From the NCBI GenBank assembly GCA_047967505.1, contig CM106540.1: a stretch of 64,000 nucleotides of DNA; one strand, written 5' to 3'. Of this stretch, positions 35,471 through 45,651 are shown piece by piece (the first letter of the stretch is position 1; every line of letters begins with the position of its first letter). The notes below the pieces were generated by a model. That model searched no databases and was not told the DNA's origin. It was given only the letters and a program-made list of their open reading frames with translations. The position numbers and the translations under genes are program-made. Source of the stretch: Dipteris shenzhenensis. Its lineage: Eukaryota > Polypodiophyta > Polypodiopsida > Gleicheniales.

Positions 35471-37040
35471 TAGCTAGACTACACATCAAATAGCAAAATG
35501 CAGCAAATGAATTTTATCTTAATTCATTTTAAGTGCTTGGTTCACTGCAAAGGATCAAGCGGTGGTTCCGATGATCAGGATTTAATTATGCTTGTTTGTG
35601 GAAATGTCAAATGGCAGATCTGAGGTGCTCATCATGTAGAGCATGAGTTGATGATCATTTTTCCTTTTTGGATCACCTCCAAATTCCCCCTGGATCAAAC
35701 ATTATGGCTCCAATTTTTAATCCAACGGAGGGGGTCCAAATTCATGATGTGGCTATGGAGGTCATACAGTGTGCATGTGTGGCACTGTGCTGGGAAGGCA
35801 CATGGTGACATGGCACTGTGTGTCACATGCAAAGAGCAAAGTGTGCTTGTGAGAAGACAATGTGCCTAGAAGTCACGTGATGATGTGGCAATGCCACATG
35901 GATGCTACGGTGGTAGATAAGGTGCCATGTTGTAGCTTTTGACCTTAGGGTTGAAGTAACCCATCTTGTCACATGTCAAGGTACCGACTAAGGTTAACTT
36001 AACATAACCAACCCCAAAGTAACTTAGTCTAACCAAACTTGTCATCTGCTTCCCCTTCATTGCTCGGGTAGACTTTGAAGCCTTAGGTGCCTTTGTGTTT
36101 AGCCAACTTGATGGAGATGCTCTAGAGCTTGGAGTGAAGAGAGTTTTGTTGGAGCCATCTAGCAGCTGCTTTGCTAGGTCACTTTTTGTCTCCTTTGAGG
36201 CTTAGTTGACCATGGAGAGATTAGATACAAAAGTCAAGGATGCAGAGTTGTTCATGAGCTGCATGAGCACTGTTTGGAGCCATTCGTCTTGACTAGGTCA
36301 AACAATGGAGCATGCGCTCATGGAAGTTAGTTGGAATTTGGCTGTTGGAGCCGAGAAGATGTGCAATTGAGCTTGAGTGGGGCAGTGGTAGTAGAGCCCG
36401 TTGCAGGTAAGGCTTGCTCGTCGTTGGAGGTGAACCGTCGCATGGAGAGCTTGCTAATGCTCACTGGGGAAGGCTAAGCCAATGAGATTTTGGTGGTGTT
36501 GTAAGTTGATACAAGGTTGCTACTGATAGGAGCTGCATCATAGCTAATTTAGTACCTAGCTTAGAGATAGGCTTAGAAGTCAACTGTAGTGGGCTATGAG
36601 AGTGCAGGCTTGCTTGGAGCTGCATAGGTAGGTCATTGTAATTGAACTGCTACTACTTGGAGCTCTTGACCGAGTTGCTCTTAGACCTTATAGAATTCCC
36701 AATACCTTAAGGAATGCACAAAGAATCTCTTAGAAAATCATGGAATAGAGTCTCTTTCTCATTGAACACTCAAGGAAACCCACGAATCTTCTCAACACCA
36801 TATCTTGAGCTCCAAATATCAAATTTGGAGCTTTTTGAAGAAAAATTAAGGTGGAGAAGAGCTTTACAATGGGATCTGAAGATGAATGAAGATGCCTCAA
36901 TGAGAGGGCTTGTGCCTTGATAGAGTAAGGGCTTGCATGCCTTGACGAAAGCAAGGGCTCACTCTCTTTGACAAAAATCTCTCTCAATGGAAGATGCCTC
37001 ACAGGAGGAGGGCTTGACACTCATGAAGGGAGTGGGAGCA

Positions 37041-37058
37041 CCATCGGCTCTAATACCA
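37041..37058 (-). promoter_or_regulatory. Primer-binding site of the 4.2-kb element
   Basis: Minus strand TGGTATTAGAGCCGATGG lies directly inside the 5' LTR, matching the initiator-Met tRNA 3' end with one change. Confidence 0.8.
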
Positions 37059-37231
37059 TGATAAAAAGGAGATGAGAGTGAGAGAAAGAGAGGGGAGTGC
37101 ACAAGATAGGCTAACTGTACACTAAGTGTATTGACAATGAACATGAAGATATACATGTGAGCCCCTTAGGGGTAGGGTTAGGGTTTATCCCTATGCCCTA
37201 TATGGATAGTGCAATTTATACTATTTTTACA
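37059..37231 (-). repeat. 5' LTR of the 4.2-kb element
   Basis: In element orientation it starts TGTAAAAATAG and ends TTTTTATCA. It contains AACCCTAACCCTA, a telomere-like motif, which is less intact in the partner LTR. Confidence 0.85.
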
Positions 37232-37236
37232 ATGTT
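37232..37236. repeat. Target-site duplication ATGTT (right)
   Basis: Partner of 32,988-32,992. Confidence 0.85.
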
Positions 37237-38118
37237 CGGGCTACTTCTTGGTCTTGCTAGTGCAATTGCTTAGGCTTTCCTTCTTTGTATTCCAGTGGCT
37301 TTTCCCTCACTACTCCCTTGGATCATGTCACAACCAGCACATCAACCTTTTCTGAACTCTCAAGCATGTTCTCAATGAGCATACATCCGGAGCAGTCGCA
37401 TAACTAATATCACTCATATTGGCGATTCTTTGCCAAGAACCCTCCATGTAGTAGAACTTTTGGCACTTCCTAAATTATTATAGCATTTTTTTGTGGTGGT
37501 GGTTGAGGTTGTTGTTGGTTCCGGGGTGGGTATCTTGTGATTGTCAACCCCCTCTCCAATCGATGCTTCACCCATAATGGAAAATTTGGTCCGTCTATGA
37601 TCTTGTAATACATGAAATTATCCACATTATTTGGAATTCGGTGCCCAATTTCATTGTTGGTTACAGTTTCTTTGCTGATTCCAATTGCCTTGTTGCAGTG
37701 ATTGTCACATCTATTGTGCCGCTTCTATAGCATTCACCCCAATAGAGATTGCATTAGCTCCCGTGGTTGGAGTTCGCGCCTGTTGTTGGCATTTGTGCAT
37801 TGGTATTATCCTAGCACACCTTTGTTAAATGAAACTATGGTCGATTGCTTGTCATTCCCAGGTTCTTGAGTTTTTGCTCCAATAGTTTTGCTATTTCTTC
37901 ATACAAATGCCACACTGAAACTATGGTCGATTGCTTGTCATTCCCAGGTTCTTGAGTTTTTGCTCCAATAGTTTTGCTATTTCTTTCGATTTGAAGGTCT
38001 TTTTCGACTTTGACTTCTCTTTCTTCTCTTTACCTTCTACTTTTTTGTTTTCTTTGCTACCTCTTTCTCTTTTCATCATTTTGGAAAAGTAAATGGAATC
38101 TAATTTACTGTTTTCCAT
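37237..38118 (-). pseudogene. Gypsy gag C-terminus/pre-protease remnant, minus strand
   Basis: Minus-strand translation shows a Lys/Glu-rich stretch (38,118-37,921, with KEIAKLLEQKLKNLGM), Gln/Asn-rich sequence (GNWNQQRNCNQQ near 37,680), a basic-proline segment with TITRYPPRNQQQ near 37,520, and VDVLVVT near 37,340. This order resembles the gag-protease junction of plant Gypsy elements. It is the upstream part of the relic at 30.6-32.4 kb, separated by the two insertions. An 86-bp direct repeat occurs at 37,831 and 37,917. Confidence 0.5.
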
Positions 38119-38171
38119 GTCTATCTGTATACTAAATGTCTCTAATCATATTTTCCTAAAATCTCTAATAC

Positions 38172-38176
<5 letters not shown>

Positions 38177-38235
<59 letters not shown>

Positions 38236-38281
38236 TTTTAGAATACACATTGAGCATACTTCCGAGTGTGGCAAGAGATTC

Positions 38282-38347
<66 letters not shown>

Positions 38348-38395
38348 TTTTAGAATACACATTGAGCATACTTCCGAGTGTGGCAAGAGATTCAA
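38177..38395. repeat. Two (GA)n tracts in a 112-bp tandem duplication
   Basis: GA runs at about 38,177-38,231 and 38,290-38,343 are each followed by the same 55-60-bp sequence beginning GATCCTTTTAGAATACAC (38,231 and 38,343). Confidence 0.95.
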
Positions 38396-39407
38396 GAGGA
38401 AACATCAACCCTTTGCCTTGCAAACTGTTCAATCCAAACACAAATGTGAAGTTCTTAACCTACAAATAGCTCTGTTTCCAAAAACGTTTTTCAGTCTGTG
38501 TGTTGGACCCAGTGATTGAGACCACGGTTTCCAAAACCGTCTGTCCCATTGCATTTTGGACGTCCAAAAACCCGTACCTGTCAGTTCTTATGCGATTCGG
38601 TGGAGGATTTTCAGAGTTATAGATCTCTGTGTATTTGACTTCATCTCTCTGTTATGCATTTTTCATTCTAAGGTTTTGAAACCTTAGATTTATGCGACAT
38701 GGCAGTGGATAAGTGTTGATTCCCATTTCTCACTCATCGGTTGGGATTTTGGAGTTCCAGCAGAAGAGAGATATTTGCAAATTTTCTAGCTGAGTCCGAT
38801 TATGCAATGGTGCCCATGTTTGGAGGCATCTCAGGTTCTATTTTCAGTAGCGGTCATTACCGTGGGACTATGATTTCTTGAGCATACCTTATGCAGATCA
38901 CTCTGGTTATAGTTTGAGCAGTGTGTGCTCATTCGTGGTGTGCATTGGGTTGCAATGGATGATTTATAGGCCATTTGGATGCATTGCGATCCTTATTAGA
39001 TGTGCTAATAGGCCCAAATTGCCTTGTGGGATGCTTTTTTTATGGACACTTTTCACATGGATGCTATTTTATGCTGAGGGATAGCTTTGACACATTGCAG
39101 GTGATGCACTGATAGTGCTATGCTCTCTTGGATGAGATATTATTAATGCATATGCTAGTGGACAATGTTTATGCTTGAGTCATTTGGCACTTATTGGCAT
39201 TTTGGATCGCCATTGCAGTTGGCATTTTCTTTTGGGCCATATTTGCTCATATGGATGCATAGTATATGCACATGAGTCAGATGCTTTGAGACATGAGTTT
39301 TGGTGATATTTCACTCTATTGTGGCATACACATTTGGGTGCACCTAGTATTTGGTGTGATTCTCTCTTGTAGGCACTAGCATTTGGGATTTTTGCTTCAT
39401 TTGCATC
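38396..39407 (+). other. Upstream region of the Copia element; 5' LTR not identified
   Basis: About 1 kb with no long frame before the gag ATG. No block matching the 3' LTR candidate at 43,489 and no primer-binding site were found, so the 5' LTR is missing, diverged or further upstream. Confidence 0.4.
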
Positions 39408-40547
39408 ATGGCATCCTCTTCCATGTCTGAAAAGGAGTTTTTTACCATTAAAAAGTTTGATGGGACAAACTTTTCTTTGTGGAAAGAACAAATAAGGGAT
39501 GTGCTTATTCAAAATAAGCAGATTAAACCCTTGGCAGGGATTGAAGCTAAGCCTGCAAATATGTCTGAGGATGATTGGAATGAGTTGGATGCATTAGCAA
39601 AATCTACTATTAGACTTCATCTTGCAGAGTCAATTTATTTCACAGTAGTAAATGAGCAGACTACAGAAGATTTGTGGAAGAAACTGTGTGCCACTTATGA
39701 AAAGGAAACTGCCTCTAATAAAGTTTACCTCATGAAGAGGTTGTTTGAGCTGTAGATGAAGGAAGGGGTCTCCATTGCTTCTCACTTGAATGAATTCAAT
39801 ATTATTTTCAGCCAGCTTCAGCCTCCGAAGATGAATTTTGGTGCGGAGACTAAGGCAATATTTCTCTTATGTTCATTGCCATCCTCATGGGATACCTTCC
39901 GTATAGATGTCAGTAACTTTGCACCTGGTGGAGTACTGAAATTTGATGATGTTGTGGGTAGCTTGTTGGTCGAGGAGATTAGATGGAAGTCAATGGATGG
40001 CAACAAGCAGGATGCAGCCTTAAATGTGCAAAGAGGGAAGTCTCGTAGCAAATCCAGGGCACAGAACATTGAGTGTTACCATTGTGGCAAGAAGGGCCAT
40101 ATGAAAAAGGATTGCTACAAGCTGAAAAGAGAGCAAAAGGATAAGAAAAAGAATGTAAATTGGGGTGCAAATCAGAAGGAAGAGGGTTCAAGGGAGGACA
40201 AAGGAAAAGTGAAGATCGAGGAGATCAATGCAGTCACAAATGATAGTGACAATGACATTCTCTTCATGTCTAGTTTATCTGCAGAGTTGCTTATCACTTC
40301 AGATGATGCATATTCCAAGGATTGGATTTTGGATTCTGGTGCTTCATTCCATGTTACTCCCCATAGGGAATGGTTCTCCACTTATGACAGTGGAAAGACA
40401 GGTTGTGTGCATCTTGGAAATGACTATGCATGTGACATAGTGGGAGTAGGTGACATAAAGTTTTCTTTTGCAAATGGGTCTGCATTTGTTTTGAAACATG
40501 TGAGACATGTGCCTAAGTTGACCAAGAGTCTTATTTCAGAGGGTTAG
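39408..40547 (+). pseudogene. Copia gag-protease, one internal stop
   Basis: It starts at the ATG at 39,408 (MASSSMSEKEFFTIKKFDG). It has the Copia gag pattern (FDGTNFSLWKEQ, then LWKKLCATYEKET), one TAG at 39,753-39,755 where Gln is likely, then the same frame to 40,547. The zinc knuckle is intact: CYHCGKKGHMKKDC, near 40,075. The aspartic protease motif WILDSGASFHVTP lies near 40,325, with DIVGVGDIKF after it. The frame ends with a TAG in the protease C-terminal part. Gag forms the particle; the protease would process Gag-Pol. Confidence 0.88.
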
Positions 40548-42060
40548 CTAGATGATGCTGGTTTTCACACCACTTTTGGCTTTCGAAGTTGGAAACTTTA
40601 GAAGGGCTCCATGCTTTTGGCCAGGGGTGCCAAGTGTGACTCTTAGTATCCCTTACATGTATCAGGGGTATTTGATCATGTTGTTGCAATAACCGAGCAG
40701 CCAAACACTTCTTTGTGGCATTACAGGTTGGGGCACATGAGCCAGAATGGAATGAAACTTTATGCCGTTTGGGTTATGTACCGCATTTGAGTTTCTCTAA
40801 TTTTGAATTTTGTGAGCATTGACTCTATGGGAAGCAGACTAAATCAGCCCATAAAAGAAGGGGAAAGAAAGAGTTTGAAAAGCTTGATTTGGTGCATTCA
40901 GACGTATGTGGTCCCATGCCTACATGGTCATTAGGTGGGGCTGAATACTATGTGACATTCATTGGTGATGCAACTAGGAAAGTGTGGGCTTATGCTATAG
41001 CTCGGAAGAGTGATGTGTTCTAGGTATTTTAGAAGTGGCTGGCCTTGGTTGAGAATCAGTCAGGTAGAACACTTAAATGCCTATGGACTGACAATGGTGG
41101 AGAGTATCTCTCTCATGACTTTCAGCATTTCTGTGATACACGTGGGATTAAGAGGGAGCTCACATTCCCTCATACTCCAGAGCAAAATCCAGTTGCAAAA
41201 AAATGAACCGCACCATTCAAGAAAGGTTGCAATGCATGCTTTCCAATGCAAGTCTTTTTGGTGGTTTTTGGGCTGAGGCAATGAAGACTACAGTGCATGT
41301 GATCAATAGATCACCTAGTAAGAGTTTGGATGGTGGTATTCCTGAAGAGGCATGGAGTGGCAAGAAGCCCTCTTACTCTCATTTGCATATATTTGGGTGT
41401 GAGGCATATGCACATGTGCCAAAAGAGCTTTGAAAAAAGCTAGGTCCTAAGTCTAGGAAATGCATCTTTCTAGGTTATGGTGAAAGTGGAGAGATGGGCT
41501 ATCGTCTCTGGGATCGAGAAGCAAAGAAGATCATATACAGCCATGATGTAGTCTTCAATGAGAAGAAGATGCATAAGGCACCCATGAGGGATGTGGAAAT
41601 GAGGAGAATCACTTTCCAGGATGCAAATCCACCTACATATGTTGATAGACAGCAAGTTGTCCATGCACCAAATGTGCAAGAAATGGTACCAACAAGTACT
41701 CCCACAGGTATACAATCAAGGGTAGATGATGGATCATCTATTGGTGGAAATGATGAGCCAAATGTGGCTGATATGCAGGTGGGACAGCAAGCTGAAATGC
41801 CCTTGAGAATATCATCTAGAGTGTCTAGACCACCTGATAGGTTTGTTCCAAGGGTAGACTATGTGATGCTTACTGATTGCGGGGAGCCTTCTTACTACAG
41901 AGAGGCTATGATGGATGAGGATCAACGCAAGTGGGAGTATGCTATGCAATCAGAGATGAGTTCACTTATGAAGAATAAGACTTGGGACTTGGTTTCTTTG
42001 CCACATGGAAAGAAAGCATTGCTATGTAAATGGGTCTATAAAATGAAGGTCACAGTGATG
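40548..42060 (+). pseudogene. Copia integrase and linker, frameshifted
   Basis: The pre-integrase motif SLWHYRLGHMSQNGMK lies near 40,710-40,760. The integrase core starts with LDLVHSDVCGPMPT near 40,890, then CLWTDNGGEYLSHDF near 41,080. Stops occur at about 41,022 and 41,031. The frame then moves: 41,203-41,433 reads TIQERLQCMLSNASLFGGFWAEA. After a TGA at 41,431-41,433 the same frame continues with KCIFLGYGESGEMGYRLWD (C-terminal core) and a linker to 42,045. The order DDE core, GKxGY-like region, RT is standard for Copia. Confidence 0.85.
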
Positions 42061-42062
42061 AT

Positions 42063-43433
42063 GTGCCTAGGTACAAGGCCTGTTTGGTCGCTAAAGTGTT
42101 CAAGCAAGAGAAGGGTGTGGACTTTGATGAGATATTCTCTCTGGTTGTGAAGATAACCACACTTAGATGCATGCTTGGACTAGTGGCATTAGAGGATATG
42201 GAGCTTATGCAGATGGATGTTAAGACAGCTTTCTTGCATGGGGATTTGCATGAGGAAATTTACATGGTGCAGCCAGAAGGCTTTGAAGAAAAGGGCAAAG
42301 AGCATTTAGTTTACAAGCTGAAGAAGAGTCTCTATGGTCTTAAGCAAGCACCTAGAGAATGGTATCAGAAGTTTGATGCTTTCATTTGGTCCCAGGGTTT
42401 TAGAAGGAGTGAAATTGTTCACTGCCTCTACACTAAAAGGGCTAAGGATAATAGCTTGATAATCTTGGCGCTATATGTGGATGATATGCTATTGGCTAGC
42501 AAGAATACTTATGAGCTAGATGCATTAAAGGCCAAGTTGCATGAGGCATTTGATATGAAGGATTTGGGACTTGCAGGTCATATTCTTGGTATGCACATCA
42601 CGTGTGATCGGAGTAGGAAACTCCTTTGGCTTTCACAAAAAGAGTATGTTACAAAAGTATTGCAGCGTTTCAATATGGAGGGGGGGAAGGTAGTGAGTAC
42701 TCCATTGCCTCCATATTTGAAACTGAGTCATATAGATAGTCCCAAATCAGATGAGGAAAGGGCCATGATGGCCAAGGTTCCTTATGCATCAGTAGTTGGG
42801 AGTCTTATGTATGCTATGATAGCTACTAGACCAGACATTGCATTTGCAGTGGGAGTTGTTAGCCAGTATATGGCTAATCCAGGAAAGAGGCATTGGGAGG
42901 CAGTTAAGTGCATCATGAGGTACATAAAGGGTACCAAGGAGATGTGCATCTGCTTTGGTAGAGGAGACATGCGTGTACTTGGGTACACAGATTCAGACTA
43001 TGCAGGGCATGTGGATAGTAGGAGATCCACTTCTGGTTATGTGTTCACCTTTGTAGGTGGTGCAGTGTTGTGGATGTCTTGTGCACAGAAGTGCATTGCT
43101 TTGTCTACCACAGAGGCTGAGTATGTTGTAGCCACAGAGGGTTGCAAGGAGGCTATATGGCTTGATCGGCTAGTGGGAGATTTGAGGATTCATACAGGTG
43201 TACCGACATTGCATAGTGATTCCATGAGTGCTATTCAGCTAGCACGGAATCTGGTCTTTCATGCAAAGACCAAACACATTGAGGTCAGGTACCATTTCAT
43301 CAGGGAGGTACTTGAGGACAAGCACATAGAGCTTGTCAAGATTCATACAGATGATAACCCTCCAGATATGCTGATGAAGAGTCTACCTAGTCAGCGGTTT
43401 GAGTATTGTCGTGTATTGATGGGCATTGGATAG
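42063..43433 (+). pseudogene. Copia reverse transcriptase-RNase H, intact frame
   Basis: 456 uninterrupted codons. RT motifs are YKACLVAKVFKQEKGVDF, QMDVKTAFLHGDLHEEIYM, LKKSLYGLKQAPREWYQKFD and the catalytic LYVDDMLLAS near 42,470. Next is GSLMYAMIATRPDIAFAVG. RNase H has YTDSDYAGHVDSRRSTSGY, LSTTEAEYVVATEGCKEAIW and a final KTKHIEVRYHFIRE. It ends at a natural-looking TAG before the PPT. Upstream, a small frameshift at 42,045-42,063 disconnects it from integrase, so Gag-Pol cannot be made as one protein. This is the best-preserved pol domain in the window. Confidence 0.92.
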
Positions 43434-43469
43434 TATGCTCACTGGTTGTTCTTCCTTAAAGGCACATTT

Positions 43470-43690
43470 TCCTTTAAGTGGGAGGTTATGGGGGTTAAAG
43501 GTCACTGTGCCGTTACCCCAGTTATGTACAATACTCAAACACATATATAAATGAATGAAAAAGAAGATTAGGGTGGTTCTGCACCCACCAAAACTTGTGT
43601 GGCTCTTTGTTTTTCTCTCTCCCTCTTCCGTTCTTGCTTCCGTTGAGAGCACTCTCAAAAAGTTACACCCTTATGATTATACCCTTTTGC
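43470..43690 (+). repeat. Polypurine tract and probable 3' LTR of the Copia element
   Basis: AAGTGGGAGG precedes TGGGGGTTAAAGGTCACTG at 43,489. A TATATAAAT box lies at 43,543-43,551, as in Copia U3 regions. The downstream end is uncertain because no second LTR copy is visible. Confidence 0.5.
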
Positions 43691-44657
43691 ATCATACATG
43701 CTTTTTCCCCTTATCTAGGTGGTCATTTCCCTATGTTCATAGGAATGTGTTATCCAAGTGTAATGGGAGTAAAGTAAAGCCTTATCAAGCAATAGGTTCC
43801 TTGGTTGCAAAAGACTTGAATATAGGTCACTCAGCTAACAATGCCTTGGGTGTGTCATGTGTGTTAGATAGCTTGCCAATAAGCTGTATAGTGATAGTAG
43901 AAGAGATGCACTACATGAAGCCATGTGGCATTTTTAAGGTTATGAGAGCATTAATTTTGGTTGATCATATCCAAGGAGGGGGTGTTCCACTAAATCATGT
44001 AGCCATGGAAGCGACAAGGCATCTATTTTTAGCAGATTATCATCTACACTTAACTTTGGCTTCTCGTTGTCTTGATCCTTACTTTTACTCTCTCTCACTA
44101 TTTGTTTGCCCTCAGCATCTTCATTCTAGGTTGCTCTTCCCTCACTTCCATCACCACTTCCATCCGTTGCATCCTACACTGTGGTTGTGACCATGGAGGA
44201 ATGTAAGGTGTGCAATGATTGACATAGACAATGCAAGGTACCTTCGTGCATCTCTTCTCTACGTCCTATTATAGATTTTGGAAATGAGGTCATCAAAGCA
44301 GTTCTTAGGTGCAATAATATTTTGAAGTTTGCCAAGCAACCTTGGGAGCAAGTGTGGAACGAAGCTCTAGCAGAGGAGATCCCTGATTCTTATGATGACA
44401 AGAATCATATTGTCATCTAAGATGTGCATGTTTGCTTGACCTTTGGATTGTTGAAAGAGGTGTTTTGGATGAATACCCCTGTAGCTCCAAGTCTATCGGT
44501 AGCCAATGGAAACTGCAACACCTATTTCAATGACAAGCTACTGATCTTCTCAAGGGTGCCTAGTTATCAAGGCAGATGAAGGCCTCCGAGTGTGGGGGGT
44601 AAAAGAGCTTAGAATGTGACCACATGACAGAGTGCATATAGGGAGACACATCGTGAC

Positions 44658-44660
<3 letters not shown>
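43691..44660 (+). other. Unidentified region with protein-like short frames
   Basis: A frame from about 43,730 to 44,190 reads a plausible low-bias protein (AIGSLVAKDLNIGHSANN, then VIVEEMHYMKPCGIFKVMRA) before becoming His/Leu-rich. Another, near 44,270-44,420, reads NEVIKAVLRCNNILKFAKQP and PWEQVWNEALAEEIPDSYDD. I do not recognise either. They may be remnants of the inside of an unlisted retroelement or host-gene fragments. Confidence 0.3.
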
Positions 44661-44743
<83 letters not shown>

Positions 44744-44813
44744 AGGGAGTAGACTATGACCACCTGGCAGAGTGCATATAGAGAGATACATGGGCACACA
44801 CACACACACACAT
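44661..44813. repeat. (GA)n and short (CA)n microsatellites
   Basis: GA units at about 44,661-44,738, then a GGGA stretch. After 60 bp there is a short CA run at 44,796-44,812. The sequence around CAGAGTGCATATAG occurs on both sides of the GA run. Confidence 0.95.
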
Positions 44814-44827
44814 AGATAGAGAGATTA

Positions 44828-44900
44828 GGAAAAAAGAGAGCTCATTTTGGGGCCTTGTAAGAAATTCACTATCTCTCTTTTATCTCTCCTCTAAAATGTG
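44828..44900 (+). mobile_element. Solitary terminal inverted repeat of the foldback MITE family
   Basis: GGAAAAAAGAGAGCTCATTT, followed by TGGGGCCTTG and about 40 bp more, matches the right end of the 32.4-32.9 kb MITE in reverse complement. It is preceded by TA. No opposite end was found downstream, so this is a truncated copy. Confidence 0.7.
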
Positions 44901-45467
44901 GAGAAAGTAATAAAATGTGGATATATGTCAGTTCACGACCACGTGACTCAGTCCTAAGAGGAATAAAGAAGTCCTTTTAAATAATTGAGAATGCAATGCA
45001 TTAAACTCTCCATATAGATTCTCCCTCCATATAGATTCTACATCTCTTTCAAAGGCGTTCCCGACGGTTGCCTCTCAAAAAGAACCCATAACTAATCTAT
45101 TCTTTCTAATATTTTAATGGTTACCATGAAAGATTAACGATGAGTTTTATAAAAAGTAGACGAGATGAAGAAGCAAACCTCAAGAAATCGATGTGTGCAA
45201 CCATACTGCTAAAGAAGAACCTTAAAAGAAGAGAGTACACCATTTGCACATTGATTTGGAGGAACAATATGCACACTATAGAAAAGAGGAAAGGGTCCAT
45301 TTGTAAATGCTAAGTGAACATGAGAAGAGAAGGCTCCCAGCATATTGACTTATGGTGCGATGGACAGATTTACCCAAAATGTCCATTGAGAAATTCGAGC
45401 CCTCCATTTTCTAATCCGACAACACTATTGAGGTTTGTGGGTGACGGGAACAATGGATTGTATGGAT

Positions 45468-45600
45468 ACATTTCGACTCAACATTCAACTATGGAAATGT
45501 ACATTTGGACTCAACATTCAACTACGGAAATGTATACATTTTGACTCAATGTTCAACTACAAATTGTATTGTATACATTTTGACTCATCATTCAACTAAG
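45468..45600. repeat. Four imperfect tandem units of about 33-39 bp
   Basis: Each unit reads approximately ACATTTNGACTCAACATTCA followed by ACTAYGGAAATGT. They lie just upstream of the unknown ORF at 45,652. Confidence 0.85.
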
Positions 45601-45651
45601 GAAATGTACAAGACATTGTATGTCCAAGAAAGAATGGAGAAGGCATAAGAA

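Larger units (their letters stand above)
32993..37231 (-). mobile_element. Complete 4.2-kb non-autonomous LTR retrotransposon
   Basis: Two LTRs of about 170 bp (32,993-33,162 and 37,059-37,231) are bounded by TG...CA and flanked by the duplication ATGTT. The PBS is at 37,041-37,058 and a polypurine tract at about 33,163-33,172 on the minus strand. The 3.9-kb interior has no protease, integrase, RT or RNase H that I can recognise. Minus-strand frames are short and unknown (34,842-34,576 with repeated SPHHEA units; 34,198-33,806; 33,735-33,460). It must have used proteins supplied in trans. It inserted into a minus-strand Gypsy relic. Confidence 0.85.

Noticed and set aside
37166-37190. Interstitial telomere repeat
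   Set aside because: Only about two imperfect units, and they lie within an LTR; better read as a telo-box-like promoter motif.
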